DNA from: Phycisphaerae bacterium
GTDB lineage: Bacteria > Planctomycetota > Phycisphaerae > Sedimentisphaerales > Sedimentisphaeraceae
DNA length: 64,000 bases
Assembly (NCBI GenBank): GCA_027078365.1
Contig: JALWYQ010000043.1
Coordinates: 1 to 64,000 of the forward strand
Direction of reading: 5' to 3'
Shown: in pieces, positions 53,698-62,966 of the stretch
Layout: each line of letters begins with the position of its first letter
Numbering within the stretch: position 1 is the first letter of the stretch
Program-made: the position numbers and the translations under genes
Notes under the pieces: generated by a model
What the model saw: the letters and a program-made list of their open reading frames with translations, nothing else
Told to the model about the DNA's origin: nothing
The model's database searches: none

Positions 53698-54177
53698 TCA
53701 AATTTGCCTATTGGCATTCATACAGCACAATGCAATAGCAATCGCATCTGCAACATCAGCAGGTTCTGGAGGTTGAGGCAAGTTTAAAATAGATGCAATT
53801 GCAAGTTGCATCTGTTGCTTTGTTGCCCTGCCATGACCTGTGAGAGATTTCTTAATTTTAGTCGCAGCATAACTCTCAACATCAATATTTCTAACCCCAG
53901 CCCTTTGAAAAATAACTCCTCTAGCGTGCCCCATAAGAATCGCTGTCTTGGGATGCGCATAGTGAGAATACAACTCCTCAACCGCCATAATCTCAGGTGA
54001 GAATCTATCAAATATACTATCAATATCCTCTGCAATCTGAGCCAAGCGTTTTTGCATCAGCTGATTAGTCTTCACTTTTATTACCCCAGCCTCGACGAGT
54101 TTAAAATCACCTTCATCTGCATCGATAACCGCATAGCCACAAATCCTAAGACCAGGGTCAATCCCAAGAATTCTCAT
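53698..54177 (-). CDS. ruvC: Holliday-junction resolvase RuvC
   Basis: A 159-residue endonuclease that cuts Holliday junctions after RuvAB branch migration. Catalytic acids: D7 in ILGIDPGLR, Glu in AVEELYSHYAHPKTAI, and the pair in EPADVADAIAIAL near the C-terminus. The KKSLTGHGRATKQQMQ segment is typical. It is the last gene of the hisC-hisB-ispF-cysS-ruvC run, 21 bases after cysS; ruvA and ruvB are not adjacent. Confidence 0.96.
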   Translation of the reverse strand: MRILGIDPGLRICGYAVIDADEGDFKLVEAGVIKVKTNQLMQKRLAQIAEDIDSIFDRFSPEIMAVEELYSHYAHPKTAILMGHARGVIFQRAGVRNIDVESYAATKIKKSLTGHGRATKQQMQLAIASILNLPQPPEPADVADAIAIALCCMNANRQI

Positions 54178-54198
54178 AGAACACTTCCAGAAAAGAGC

Positions 54199-55674
54199 TT
54201 ACTTCTTTTGCCAAGTTGTTCCATCTGGAGAATCTTTAAATATCACTCCAAACTCAGCCATCTTATCGCGAATCTTATCAGCTAAGGCCCAATCTTTATT
54301 TTCTCTAGCCAACGCCCTTTGTTCAATAATAAAGCCCATGAGATGATCGAGTAATCCATCATCATCTGCGCTAGAATCTTCATAATTATCTAGAACAATA
54401 CCAAGCACATCTCCACCGAGAAGCCTAAACTGATTATCGATTGCCTCGAGCGTTTCTTTGCTTGGATTAGCAGCTAAAACTTCATTGGTCATCTTCACCA
54501 TTTCATAGATAACAGAGAGTGCAACGCTGGTGTTTATATCATCATTCATCGCTGCTTCGAATCTAGTCTTAGCATCTTCTAATCTTTCAACAATCTTTGA
54601 ATCAGCTTCCGACGAAGTTGCATTCTTAATTGCCTTGCGCAGCGACTTTATCGCAGCCGTAATTTTATCCAGCCCGCTCTGCGCGCTAGTTAGAGCCGCA
54701 TCAGAAAAATCCAATGGGCTTCTATAGTGGCTATTCAAAACTAACATTCTTACAGCTATCGGAGAATAGGCTCTGCTTAACCTCTCATGCTCTCCAGTAA
54801 AGACCTGCTTTAAGTTGATGAAGTTATTAAGGCTCTTGCCCATTTTAGTTCCATCAACCGTTACCATATTGTTGTGCAACCAATAACGCACAAACAAACA
54901 ACCATTAGCCGCTTCGCTTTGAGCAATCTCACATTCGTGATGAGGGAACTTATTTTCTAAGCCTCCACCGTGAATATCAATAGTCTTGCCAAGATACTTC
55001 ATACTCATAACAGAACACTCAAGATGCCAACCCGGATAACCCTTGCCCCAAGGAGAATTCCATTGCATGATATGGTTTGGCTCAGCCTTCTTCCAGAGCG
55101 CAAAATCAACAGGATTCTTCTTCTCACTTACCACATCAATTCTATGGCCGCTTTGCATATCCTCAATCTTGCGACCTGAGAGCTTGCCATATTCTGGAAA
55201 CTTTGAGACATCAAAATACACAGAGCCATTAACCTCATAGGCAAAGCCCTTCTCGATTAACACTTCTATCATCTCAATCTGTTCTGGAATATGCGCAGCC
55301 GCCCTTGGGCTTATATCTGGCCGCACACAGTTTAGCTTATCCATATCTTCAAAGTAGCTTGCTGTGTAGTGTTCTGCTAAAGCCATTGGATGAATGCGCT
55401 GCTTACGCGCAGCAACAGCTAGCTTATCCTCGCCCTCATCGGCATCATCAGTTAAATGGCCAACATCTGTGATATTTTGGATGTAAGTAACATCAAGCCC
55501 TAGATACCTAAGGTATCGCACTATCACATCAAAGCTGATATAGCTCTTTGCGTGCCCAAGATGCGCATCTCCATAAACAGTTGGGCCGCAAACATACATT
55601 CCGGCTCTACCCTCTTGAATTGGGACAAACTCTTCTTTTTTTCTGGTTAATGAATTGTAAAATTTAAGTTCCAT
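54199..55674 (-). CDS. cysS: Cysteinyl-tRNA synthetase
   Basis: A 491-residue class I synthetase. The HIGH motif reads HLGH in YVCGPTVYGDAHLGHAKSY near residue 40, and KMSKS reads KMGKS near residue 275. Zinc-ligand Cys/His are at VCGPT and GWHLECSVM / GGGLENKFPHHECEIAQS. The C-terminal anticodon-binding helices end EFGVIFKDSPDGTTW. Full standard length. It lies 7 bases downstream of ispF. Confidence 0.97.
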   Translation of the reverse strand: MELKFYNSLTRKKEEFVPIQEGRAGMYVCGPTVYGDAHLGHAKSYISFDVIVRYLRYLGLDVTYIQNITDVGHLTDDADEGEDKLAVAARKQRIHPMALAEHYTASYFEDMDKLNCVRPDISPRAAAHIPEQIEMIEVLIEKGFAYEVNGSVYFDVSKFPEYGKLSGRKIEDMQSGHRIDVVSEKKNPVDFALWKKAEPNHIMQWNSPWGKGYPGWHLECSVMSMKYLGKTIDIHGGGLENKFPHHECEIAQSEAANGCLFVRYWLHNNMVTVDGTKMGKSLNNFINLKQVFTGEHERLSRAYSPIAVRMLVLNSHYRSPLDFSDAALTSAQSGLDKITAAIKSLRKAIKNATSSEADSKIVERLEDAKTRFEAAMNDDINTSVALSVIYEMVKMTNEVLAANPSKETLEAIDNQFRLLGGDVLGIVLDNYEDSSADDDGLLDHLMGFIIEQRALARENKDWALADKIRDKMAEFGVIFKDSPDGTTWQKK

Positions 55675-55681
55675 AGAAATC

Positions 55682-56194
55682 CTATAGTGTTCTCTTTAAT
55701 CTTCTTCTAAGCATAACAATAGCAAACGCTTCGATTGCCTCTTCTCTACCTACAACACCAACCCCCTCGCCAGTCTTAGCCTTAACATTCATCGCCGAAA
55801 AATCCATTCCAAGAAGCGATGCGATTTTTCTTCTAATCTGCCCCTTGTAAGGCGCAAGCTTGGGCATCTGAGCATGAATTGTCAAATCTATATTAACAAT
55901 CTCCCAACGATTAGAAGCGATGATATCTTTAACCTTCTTTAAAAGCTCTCCGCTATCTACGCCCTTAAATGCAGGATCAGAATCTGGAAAGAGCTCTCCA
56001 ATATCTCCAAGTCCAGCGGCACCAAGAAGTGAATCTATCACCGCATGAATAGCGATATCTCCATCACTATGCGCAACCGCACCTGCGTAATGATCAATCT
56101 CTACACCACCAAGCACAAGCCTATTGCCCGCCTTTAATCGATGTAAATCACTGCCAAGCCCACTGCGATATTCATATTCGAGTCCACTAATCAT
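55682..56194 (-). CDS. ispF: 2-C-methyl-D-erythritol 2,4-cyclodiphosphate synthase
   Basis: A 170-residue enzyme of the MEP isoprenoid pathway. The GLGSDLHRL zinc motif is near residue 13, then GGVEIDHYAGAVAHSDGDIAIHAVIDSLLGAAGLGDIGELFPD, and KAKTGEGVGVVGREEAIEAFA at the C-terminus. All metal (Asp, His, His) and CDP-binding regions are present. It lies in one run with hisB (15 bases upstream) and cysS. Confidence 0.96.
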   Translation of the reverse strand: MISGLEYEYRSGLGSDLHRLKAGNRLVLGGVEIDHYAGAVAHSDGDIAIHAVIDSLLGAAGLGDIGELFPDSDPAFKGVDSGELLKKVKDIIASNRWEIVNIDLTIHAQMPKLAPYKGQIRRKIASLLGMDFSAMNVKAKTGEGVGVVGREEAIEAFAIVMLRRRLKRTL

Positions 56195-56209
56195 ATAAAT
56201 CTCTCTTAA

Positions 56210-56794
56210 CTAGAGAAGCCCCTTTGTGCTTGGGATATCATCACCCACAACCTTAATAGCAGAGGCAATCGCCTGACCAAGCGCCTTAAAAATTCCCTCT
56301 GCAATGTGATGACTATTAGTTCCATATGCAACGTTAACGTGAAGATTAATCTTGGCAGAATTTGTAAACGCCCTGAGAAACTCCTCGATTAGCTCAACAT
56401 CGAAGTTGCCAATCTTCTCTGAGTTGTACTTTGCGTTATACACACAGAATGGTCGTCCCGAAAGATCTATCGCAACATTTGCAAGGGCATCTTCCATAGG
56501 AACAGAACTAGAGCCATAACGAGCGATACCTCGCTTATCGCCAAGAGCCTTATCGAGAGAATTACCAAGACAAATACCAATATCCTCAACGCTGTGATGG
56601 TCGTCTATTTCGATATCACCAACAGCTTTAACCTTCAAGTCTATCCGACTATGCTTACTCAAATGCGCAAGCATATGATCCAAGAAGCCAACACCGGTAT
56701 TTAAATCGTACTTACCAACGCCATCAAGATTCATCTCAATAGCAATGTCAGTTTCGTTAGTTTTGCGTTCTAATTTTGCGACTCTCTGTTCCAC
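56210..56794 (-). CDS. hisB: Imidazoleglycerol-phosphate dehydratase
   Basis: A 194-residue, monofunctional HisB of histidine synthesis. Both manganese-site His clusters are present (GVGFLDHMLAHLSKHSRID, DDHHSVEDIGICLG, and the second set NLHVNVAYGTNSHHIAEGIFKALGQA). Length is standard; no fused phosphatase domain. It lies 49 bases downstream of hisC. Confidence 0.96.
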   Translation of the reverse strand: MEQRVAKLERKTNETDIAIEMNLDGVGKYDLNTGVGFLDHMLAHLSKHSRIDLKVKAVGDIEIDDHHSVEDIGICLGNSLDKALGDKRGIARYGSSSVPMEDALANVAIDLSGRPFCVYNAKYNSEKIGNFDVELIEEFLRAFTNSAKINLHVNVAYGTNSHHIAEGIFKALGQAIASAIKVVGDDIPSTKGLL

Positions 56795-56843
56795 GTTATC
56801 ACCTCTTTTTTTTACGGTACAAGCAAAAATTCTTCAAAAGCCC

Positions 56844-57899
56844 TTAGCTCGATAGAATCTCTTTCAACGCCTCAATGAGTCTGTCATTTTCGCTAGGAGT
56901 TCCAATTGTAATCCTTAGTTTATCACGCAGACCATCGTACGGGAAATATCTTACAAAAACATGTCTTTCTTTTAGCTTCTCAAATATATCACTAGCATCA
57001 CCTGACTGAACCTGCGTCAATACAAAATTAGCGCTGCTAGGAGCAACCTTAAAACCAAGAGACTCTAGCGATTTTGCAACTCGAGCCCTTTGCTCCTTTA
57101 CGAGTTCAACATTTTTCTTGAAGTAATCTTGGTCTTGAATAGTTTCAGTTGCAACCGCGATTGCCAATGCGTCAACATTGTAAGAATCTTTAACCTTCAG
57201 CATCCCAGCTATCAGTTCACGACAAGCAATCGCATAGCCAAATCTAAGCCCTGCAAGTGAATAGCCTTTACTCATAGATCGCAAGATAACAAGATTATCA
57301 TGTTTGTTTATAAGCTTAGCACAATTATCCTGAGCAAAATCAGCATACGCCTCATCTACAAGCAACACACTTTTGCCCTCAAGCAAATTTGCAAGCTCGG
57401 AGATTTCTTCTGGGTCTATAAACGAACCACTCGGGGCATTTGGATTACACACAATTGTTAACGCCCCGCCTGCATCGACGAGTTCTTTCTTTGGCAAGCG
57501 ATACCCATCTAGCCACGGAACCTCTACAATAGGACAATCCTGAATTTTAGCTAGTACCTCGTAAAGCGAATATGTTGGCGCAGGATACACAAGCGAGCGA
57601 GTAGAGCAGCAAAAGCTGCGCAGTACTATCGTCAATAAATCATCCCCACCGTTAGTACACATTATATTCTCTGGCAAAAGACCATTAATCTCTGCCGCTG
57701 CCTCACGGAAGCTATCACCAAGTGGTGTCGGGTATCTGCGCAGTCTATTAATATCAAACTCAGCTAAAAGCCTTGCAACCTTAGGACTTGGCGGATACGG
57801 ATTCTCGTTAGTATTGAGCTTAACCACATTTGTATCTTTAGGTTGAAAGCCCGGCGTATATCCAGATAGCTTTTCAATATTTTCTCTAAAATAACTCAT
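56844..57899 (-). CDS. hisC: Histidinol-phosphate aminotransferase
   Basis: A 351-residue PLP enzyme of histidine synthesis. VKLNTNENPYPPSPKV is at the N-terminus, CTNGGDDLLTIVL near residue 82, CNPNAPSGSF near residue 150, and the PLP Lys in RSMSKGYSLAGLRFGYA near residue 215. Start at ATG 57899, after the accD terminator, so it opens the his-isp-cys-ruv transcription unit. Confidence 0.95.
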   Translation of the reverse strand: MSYFRENIEKLSGYTPGFQPKDTNVVKLNTNENPYPPSPKVARLLAEFDINRLRRYPTPLGDSFREAAAEINGLLPENIMCTNGGDDLLTIVLRSFCCSTRSLVYPAPTYSLYEVLAKIQDCPIVEVPWLDGYRLPKKELVDAGGALTIVCNPNAPSGSFIDPEEISELANLLEGKSVLLVDEAYADFAQDNCAKLINKHDNLVILRSMSKGYSLAGLRFGYAIACRELIAGMLKVKDSYNVDALAIAVATETIQDQDYFKKNVELVKEQRARVAKSLESLGFKVAPSSANFVLTQVQSGDASDIFEKLKERHVFVRYFPYDGLRDKLRITIGTPSENDRLIEALKEILSS

Positions 57900-58002
57900 A
57901 TCAGCATTTACTCAAAAAATAAGCATTCCAATTATCCAAGAGATTATAATGACTGTCTTAGTTAAATGAAAGCTGTTTTTACCTCTAGGGCAAGCCTTTA
58001 TA

Positions 58003-58038
58003 AAAGAAAACAGGACACCCCAAACAAGAGTGCCCTGT
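58003..58038 (-). terminator. Terminator after accD
   Basis: On the minus strand ACAGGGCACTC / GGTGTCCTGT (10 bp with wobbles) followed by TTTTCTTTT. It lies 35 bases past the accD stop and before hisC. Confidence 0.8.
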
Positions 58039-58071
58039 ACATATCTAACAATTCTCTTTTCAAAGAATCTC

Positions 58072-58917
58072 TTATTTCTGTTTCGTATAATCAAACAATC
58101 TCGCAAGCTCACTACGCAAATCTTTTCTTGAGACAATCATATCTACAAAACCGCGGTCTCTCAAAAATTCGCTCCTTTGAAATCCTTCTGGAAGTTCAAT
58201 CTTTATCGTCTGCATAATAACTCTAGGCCCAGCAAAACCAATCAACGCCTTAGGCTCTGCAATGATAATATCTCCGAGCATCGCAAAACTAGCACTAACT
58301 CCACCAGTAGTTGGATCTGTCAGAATCGAAATAAACAATCCACCTGCATCATCAAGCTTAGCTAGGGCTGCGCTAGTCTTAGCCATCTGCTGAACAGAAA
58401 CAACACCTTCGTGCATCCTAGCACCACCCGAACAAGAAACGCATATAAACGGCAAAGACTCCTCCGCCGCCCTCTCAGCAGCCATACAAAACTTATGGCC
58501 AACAACCTCTCCCATCGATCCCATTAAAAAGCTTGGATCCATAACTGCAATAATTGCTGGACGACCCTTAATAAAAGCCTTTCCTGTGCGCAAAGCCTCT
58601 ATAGAATCTGATTTTTCTTCATCAATCTTGATTCTCTCTTTGTATGTAGTCCCGCGAAACTTAAAATCAAGCGGATCTGAGCTTGTCAGAAGTGAATCCA
58701 TCTCTTCAAAAGAGCCTTCATCAACGAGTTGAGCGATTCTAGTCTTTGCATCTACCCTAAAATGATGATCGCAGTTTGGGCAAACGTTTAGATTCGCCTC
58801 GACAGTCTTTTTAAACAGGGTCTCTTTACAATCAGGACATTGTATCCAAAGCCCCTCAGGCATCTCCTTACGAGGAGAAAGAGAGAAACCTTCCCAGCTT
58901 GATTTCTTTTTAGACAT
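58072..58917 (-). CDS. accD: Acetyl-CoA carboxylase carboxyltransferase subunit beta
   Basis: A 281-residue subunit that, with AccA, moves the carboxyl group from biotin to acetyl-CoA to make malonyl-CoA. The N-terminal zinc ribbon (IQCPDCKE ... VCPNCDHHF) is followed by KTRIAQLVDEGSFEEMD and the crotonase core (VVGHKFCMAAERA, CVSCSGGARMHEGVVS, ILTDPTTGGVSASFAMLGDIIIAEPKALIGFAGPRVI). Standard length. It sits 98 bases downstream of rpe. Confidence 0.97.
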   Translation of the reverse strand: MSKKKSSWEGFSLSPRKEMPEGLWIQCPDCKETLFKKTVEANLNVCPNCDHHFRVDAKTRIAQLVDEGSFEEMDSLLTSSDPLDFKFRGTTYKERIKIDEEKSDSIEALRTGKAFIKGRPAIIAVMDPSFLMGSMGEVVGHKFCMAAERAAEESLPFICVSCSGGARMHEGVVSVQQMAKTSAALAKLDDAGGLFISILTDPTTGGVSASFAMLGDIIIAEPKALIGFAGPRVIMQTIKIELPEGFQRSEFLRDRGFVDMIVSRKDLRSELARLFDYTKQK

Positions 58918-59015
58918 ACTATTTATTCCAGTTTTTCAACTATTAAACTGCTCTTTTTAGTCATTAAACGCCATTTTCGGGGCATTCTAGCAGATAATCA
59001 ACCGCTTTGCTAGAA

Positions 59016-59681
59016 CTATTTACAGGCTTCAAGGATAGCATCGATTGCCTCTTTTCGGTTATCCTTACCAAACACAGCAGAACCTGCAACCAGAGTATCA
59101 GCACCGTAAGAGGCAACCACCTGCGCAGTGACTGGATCAATACCTCCATCAACCTCAATCCTAGTATCAGAATCAACGAGGCTGCGCAGCTTGATACACT
59201 TCTTTGCCGCATCAGCCATAAACGACTGACCTCCAAAGCCCGGCACTACAGTCATCACCAAAACCATCTCACAGAGATTAGCAACCTTTTCAATGCTACT
59301 TAGCTCCGTTGCAGGATTTAATGTAATACCCGCAGTACAGCCAAGGTCGTGAATTCTATTGATAAGCCCTATTGGATCATCAGTAGTCTCAATATGTACC
59401 GTAATATGGTCTGCGCCAGCCTTGGCAAAATCGGCTATATACTTTTCTGGCTCAGAAATCATAAGGTGCGCATCAAAACATAAATCACTATACTCACGCA
59501 ACTTAGCAACAACTGGAGCGCCAAAAGTTATATTTGGAACAAAATGGCCATCCATAACATCTAGATGGACAATCTTAGCACCCGCATCCGCTACCTCTTT
59601 AACTTCACTAGCCAAATTAGCAAAATCAGCACTAAGAATACTAGGGGCAATCTCAACTGTCCCCGACTTGGGCAATCTCAT
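59016..59681 (-). CDS. rpe: Ribulose-phosphate 3-epimerase
   Basis: A 221-residue TIM-barrel enzyme interconverting ribulose-5-P and xylulose-5-P. ATG 59681 is chosen (GGAG 9 bases upstream); an upstream extension to 59771 is rejected because it runs into repeat DNA and is not family-like. Signatures: IAPSILSADFANLA, VHLDVMDGHFVPNITFGAPVV, DAHLMISEPEKYIADFAKAGADHITVHIE, VMTVVPGFGGQSF, IEVDGGIDP, and VAGSAVFG. Metal ligands His, Asp, His, Asp are all present. Confidence 0.96.
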   Translation of the reverse strand: MRLPKSGTVEIAPSILSADFANLASEVKEVADAGAKIVHLDVMDGHFVPNITFGAPVVAKLREYSDLCFDAHLMISEPEKYIADFAKAGADHITVHIETTDDPIGLINRIHDLGCTAGITLNPATELSSIEKVANLCEMVLVMTVVPGFGGQSFMADAAKKCIKLRSLVDSDTRIEVDGGIDPVTAQVVASYGADTLVAGSAVFGKDNRKEAIDAILEACK

Positions 59682-59756
59682 TTCATTTTTCTCCAATATT
59701 AACAGCAGCAGTAGGATACCAGAAAAAGAGTTTTTTTCAAGTTTGAAACAATTCGT

Positions 59757-60358
59757 AGCAATTGCTCCCACGGAGCAAGATGTACGGCAAAGCCTCGCAG
59801 GAAATGCATTTTTAAGAAGATTCTACAAATCAAGGTCTCTATAGAATCCCGTAGGGATGCACCCTTTGTAGCCCCGAAGGGGACAAAAAGCCCCCCCCCA
59901 AAAAAACCTTCTAGCCCCAGAAGGGGCGTCGCCTTTACAACTCCAAAAGGCGCAAACTCTCCAGCGTTAATCGAGTTTACCTGCAATTTCAGGCTCAATC
60001 GCCCCCTCAGTTTTTTGTGTCTAGCCAGAATAACGCTAATCAGGTGCCGCACCTAACGGAGCTAATCTGTTTTATTACGTAATTCTATTCCTACAGAGAT
60101 ATTGCTCCCACGGAGCAAGATGTGCGGCAAAACCGCGTAGGAAATGCATTTCTAAAAAGATAGTGCTTCGATAAAGCAAGGCCCGTGTATAATCCCGTAG
60201 GGATGCACCCTTTGTAGCCCCGAAGGGGACAAAAAGCCCCCCAACCTTCTAGCCCCAGAAGGGGCGGCAGCTTTGTAACCCCGAAGAGCGCACCCCCTCT
60301 CCCAAGCTCCGTTAGGAGCGGCCCCTTGATCATGGAGCGTCAGCTCCACACAACACTA
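59757..60358. repeat. GC-rich palindromic repeat field, blocks I and II
   Basis: Two long, related copies (from 59761 and from 60101). Each starts with the hairpin GCTCCCACGGAGC, then an A+T-rich spacer, CCCGTAGGGATGCACCC, TTTGTAGCCCCGAAGGGG, CTAGCCCCAGAAGGGGC, and, in block II, AGCTCCGTTAGGAGC and GGAGCGTCAGCTCC. Each module is a short inverted repeat. No coding sense; open frames here are by-products. A run of nine C and seven A at 59891-59906 may be a sequence-length hotspot. Confidence 0.85.
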
Positions 60359-60408
60359 ACTACCCATAAAACATCTCGGCGCAAGCATCGCAAAAGAAAA
60401 CTTTCCAT

Positions 60409-60465
60409 AAAAAAAACCCACCAGGATTGAGCAGTATCCAATAAATGGACAGAGGCTTGGCGGGT
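60409..60465 (-). terminator. Terminator downstream of the DUF456 gene
   Basis: On the minus strand ACCCGCC (60465-60459) pairs with GGTGGGT (60422-60416) and is followed by eight T. It would stop transcripts from the DUF456 gene after they pass the repeat block. Confidence 0.6.
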
Positions 60466-60540
60466 ATGCTGACGGCAGTATCGACATTTAGAGTAGTTAA
60501 GTCAAGGAAAAATTCAATGTGGAAAGCTCACCAAACTAAA

Positions 60541-60567
60541 ACGCAAAAGACGCAAAAGACGCAAAAG
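60541..60567. repeat. 9-bp tandem repeat, three units
   Basis: ACGCAAAAG is repeated three times in a row, just before palindromic block III. A related word (CAAAAG, CGCAAAG) occurs before block IV near 61501-61525. Confidence 0.8.
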
Positions 60568-60585
60568 AAACAAGAATCTCATAGG

Positions 60586-60800
60586 GATAGCATCTTTGCA
60601 ACCCCGAAGAACACACCCCCTTCTTCCTCCTAGCTCCGGAGGAGCGGCAGCTTTGTAGCTCCGAAGGGATAAAAACCACCCCTGCATCTAGCCCCATAGG
60701 GGCGGTCTCTTTGTAACTTCGAAGAACGCACTCCCTCTCCCAAGCTCCGTTAGGAGCGGCCCCTTTAACCGTGGAGCATCAGCTCCACACAACACTAGTG
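60586..60800. repeat. GC-rich palindromic repeat field, block III
   Basis: Modules seen: TTTGCAACCCCGAAGAACAC, AGCTCCGGAGGAGCGGCAGC, TTTGTAGCTCCGAAGGG, TAGCCCCATAGGGGC, AGCTCCGTTAGGAGCGGCCC, GGAGCATCAGCTCC. They have the same order and spacing logic as blocks II and IV, with base changes that keep the arms paired. Confidence 0.85.
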
Positions 60801-60826
60801 AAGGAATCTGATACCTCTAGTTGAGC

Positions 60827-61345
60827 TTACACAAAAAGCCCTACCGCAATAATTATCCATATAATAAAGCCTATCGTTAGCTTTGAGACTACTCCAAAAA
60901 GTTGCCCCTTACTAGCACCCAAACCGCCCTTTAGAGAATCTTTAAACGTTTTACCTTTTAATTTCTCAACTGAGAGAGTTCCCAGACCTGCACCAAAACA
61001 TGAGCCCAGAAGAGTGCCAATTATTGGCACAGGAACAAGCATAGTCCCAACAATCGCTCCTAAAATTGCTCCTATCACTGCTGCTATTGCACCTAAAAAG
61101 CTCGCTCCCGCCTTTTTTGCACCTCCCATACCGGCAACAAACTCTATCACTTCCGCCAATAATGCCAGTGCGACAATCACAGCAACAGTAACCCCAGAGT
61201 AAACATGCGCAGAGCCCTGATAGTAATTAAACGCAATAACGGTTGCCACCATAAGCCAGTTCCCTGGCAAAGAAAAGACAACCAAAGAAAGCCAAAGCAG
61301 ATTCAGACCCAACATCGCTATCCCAAATACATATTCCATGTGCAT
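60827..61345 (-). CDS. DUF456 family membrane protein
   Basis: A 172-residue protein with four or more TM helices. The N-terminal AMLGLNLLWLSLVVFSLPGNWLMVATVIAF and the Gly-rich middle (EVIEFVAGMGGAKKAGASFLGAIAAVIGAILGAIVGTM, PIIGTLLGSCFGAGLGTL) are characteristic of DUF456. A more hydrophilic stretch (SVEKLKGKTFKDSLKGGLGASKG) precedes the last helix. The function of the family is unknown. It is flanked on both sides by palindromic repeat blocks. Confidence 0.88.
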   Translation of the reverse strand: MHMEYVFGIAMLGLNLLWLSLVVFSLPGNWLMVATVIAFNYYQGSAHVYSGVTVAVIVALALLAEVIEFVAGMGGAKKAGASFLGAIAAVIGAILGAIVGTMLVPVPIIGTLLGSCFGAGLGTLSVEKLKGKTFKDSLKGGLGASKGQLFGVVSKLTIGFIIWIIIAVGLFV

Positions 61346-61514
61346 ATACCATTGTTAAATCTGAAAAAAATTAAGAGCTTTCTGAATACAATTAAGTAAA
61401 ACCAGCTCGCCACTTTTCAATCGCAGTAAAGCTTAGAACAGCTGAAACTAGCCTCTAGGTTCAGCGTAACAGTCTCACTTTTACTTCAGCCACACCAAAC
61501 ACAAAAGAAACAAA
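61346..61514. other. Intergenic spacer before block IV
   Basis: About 170 bases without a gene or clear hairpin; together with block IV it makes the 430-base gap before the WecA-like gene. Confidence 0.5.
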
Positions 61515-61770
61515 AGTCCCGCAAAGATGCCACCTCTGCAACCCCGAAGAACACACCCCGCTCTTCCTCACAGCCCCAGAAGGGGCGGCAGCTTTGTAAC
61601 CTCGAAGAACGCAACCCCACTCTTCCTCATAGCTCCGGAGGAGCGGCAGCTTTGTAACCCCGAAGGGAGTAAAACCATCCCAGCATCTAGCCCCAGAAGG
61701 GGCGGCAGCTTTGTAACCCCGAAGAGCGCACCCCCATCTCCCAAGCTCCGTTAGGAGCGGCCCCTTTAGC
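61515..61770. repeat. GC-rich palindromic repeat field, block IV
   Basis: Modules AGCCCCAGAAGGGGCGGCAGC (written once more at 61688), AGCTCCGGAGGAGCGGCAGC, TTTGTAACCCCGAAGGG (several variants) and AGCTCCGTTAGGAGCGGCCC. The last module ends a few bases before the stop codon of the next minus-strand gene. Confidence 0.85.
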
Positions 61771-61773
61771 CAA

Positions 61774-62922
61774 TTATTTCTTCACTGCCCCGCGCAGGCC
61801 GTCCATTTTGAGGAAACCCTTTTCCCAGATAATCAGAGCTGAAGCGATAAATACCAATACATAAACAATCAGCGCATACCTAGTTCTGATTTGGCTCATT
61901 GCTAGGCCTATCACGGCATAGGTTGCTGCGAGGAAATATGAAATCTTAACCGTCTTGGCTAGCCCGTAACCTCTGTCCATTAGTTGATCATAGATATGGC
62001 CGCGATCGGAAACCATCAGTGGTCTTCCGTTTAGCTTGCGCCTTACTAATGCAGTGGCAGTATCTAAGATCGGAAGGCCAAATATTATAATAGAAGCCAT
62101 CCACCAGCGTGGAATTGTTTCACCGAACAACAGCATCAACGCCGCTATCGAGAAGCCAAGAAGTAACGAACCAGCATCTCCCATAAATATCTTGGCTGGA
62201 TGTCGATTAAACGGCAAGAACCCAAGCACCCCACCGACAAGGCTAAGACTAAGTATAATTCGAACTGGATCTCCAGTAGCACTGAAATACCATGTACTAA
62301 GATGAATTGCTAACGCTAGCATTCCAAGTGTAATAATTGCAGTTACGCCTGCGCAAAGCCCATCGAGTCCGTCGAGGAGGTTTAGAGAGTTTGTTGCACC
62401 TAAAACAAACACAATCACTACCGGCATCGCCAGTATTGTCTCGACATTGTGCGGCATACTCCAACCGATTGGGTCGGTAAAGTAATGCAAAGCAGGCATC
62501 ACACCAGAGACAATCAATGTAAATGCAGCAACGAGCTGACCGAGAAGTTTCTGCCAAGGCTTAATATCAAGAATATCATCGACTACCCCAACAATACAGG
62601 CAATTGTGGCTCCTGCCATAATGCCAAGAAGCATCTTAAATATTTCATGAAACTCCGGCTCTTGGCTTGTGCAGTACAGACCCGCAAGAACTCCCGCAAT
62701 CAAACCAACCAACATCCCAATCCCACCAAGATACGCGACTGGCTTTTTGTGTGTCTTTACAGAATTATCTGGTTTATCTGTTATACCAAAACGAATCGCA
62801 ATTTTCTTGCAAACAAATGTAGCAATAAAACCTGCAACTAAAGAACTCACAAGCACAGGCCAAAAATCAAACACCCATTGCAACGACCTCTCATTACCAA
62901 TCACTTTATTCAAAAAAATCAT
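61774..62922 (-). CDS. WecA/MraY-type undecaprenyl-phosphate sugar-1-phosphate transferase
   Basis: A 382-residue, ~11-TM enzyme of the PNPT family (PF00953) that puts a HexNAc-1-phosphate on undecaprenyl phosphate, starting O-antigen, teichuronic-type or other surface polysaccharide. Catalytic motifs: KTHKKPVAYLGGIG near residue 52, VDDILDIKPWQK (Asp-Asp), NSLNLLDGLDGLCAG, and FMGDAGSLLLGF. The HIP/His-rich loop RGHIYDQLMDRG near residue 317 is the WecA/TagO type rather than MraY. Start ATG 62922. The last residues are close to repeat block IV. An ATP-grasp gene lies 44 bases upstream on the same strand. Confidence 0.93.
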   Translation of the reverse strand: MIFLNKVIGNERSLQWVFDFWPVLVSSLVAGFIATFVCKKIAIRFGITDKPDNSVKTHKKPVAYLGGIGMLVGLIAGVLAGLYCTSQEPEFHEIFKMLLGIMAGATIACIVGVVDDILDIKPWQKLLGQLVAAFTLIVSGVMPALHYFTDPIGWSMPHNVETILAMPVVIVFVLGATNSLNLLDGLDGLCAGVTAIITLGMLALAIHLSTWYFSATGDPVRIILSLSLVGGVLGFLPFNRHPAKIFMGDAGSLLLGFSIAALMLLFGETIPRWWMASIIIFGLPILDTATALVRRKLNGRPLMVSDRGHIYDQLMDRGYGLAKTVKISYFLAATYAVIGLAMSQIRTRYALIVYVLVFIASALIIWEKGFLKMDGLRGAVKK

Positions 62923-62966
62923 CTCTTACTCTTTCAATTTTTGATTAAACTTCAACTACAACTGCT

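Noticed and set aside
57912-58136. 74-codon frame between hisC and accD
   Set aside because: It covers the accD 3' end in another frame and runs through the accD terminator.
59699-60052. 117-codon minus-strand frame and others within the repeat blocks (60091-60349, 60445-60633, 61527-61754)
   Set aside because: These frames are made of palindromic repeat modules, giving SPRRGGSFVTP-like translations, and have no independent coding evidence.
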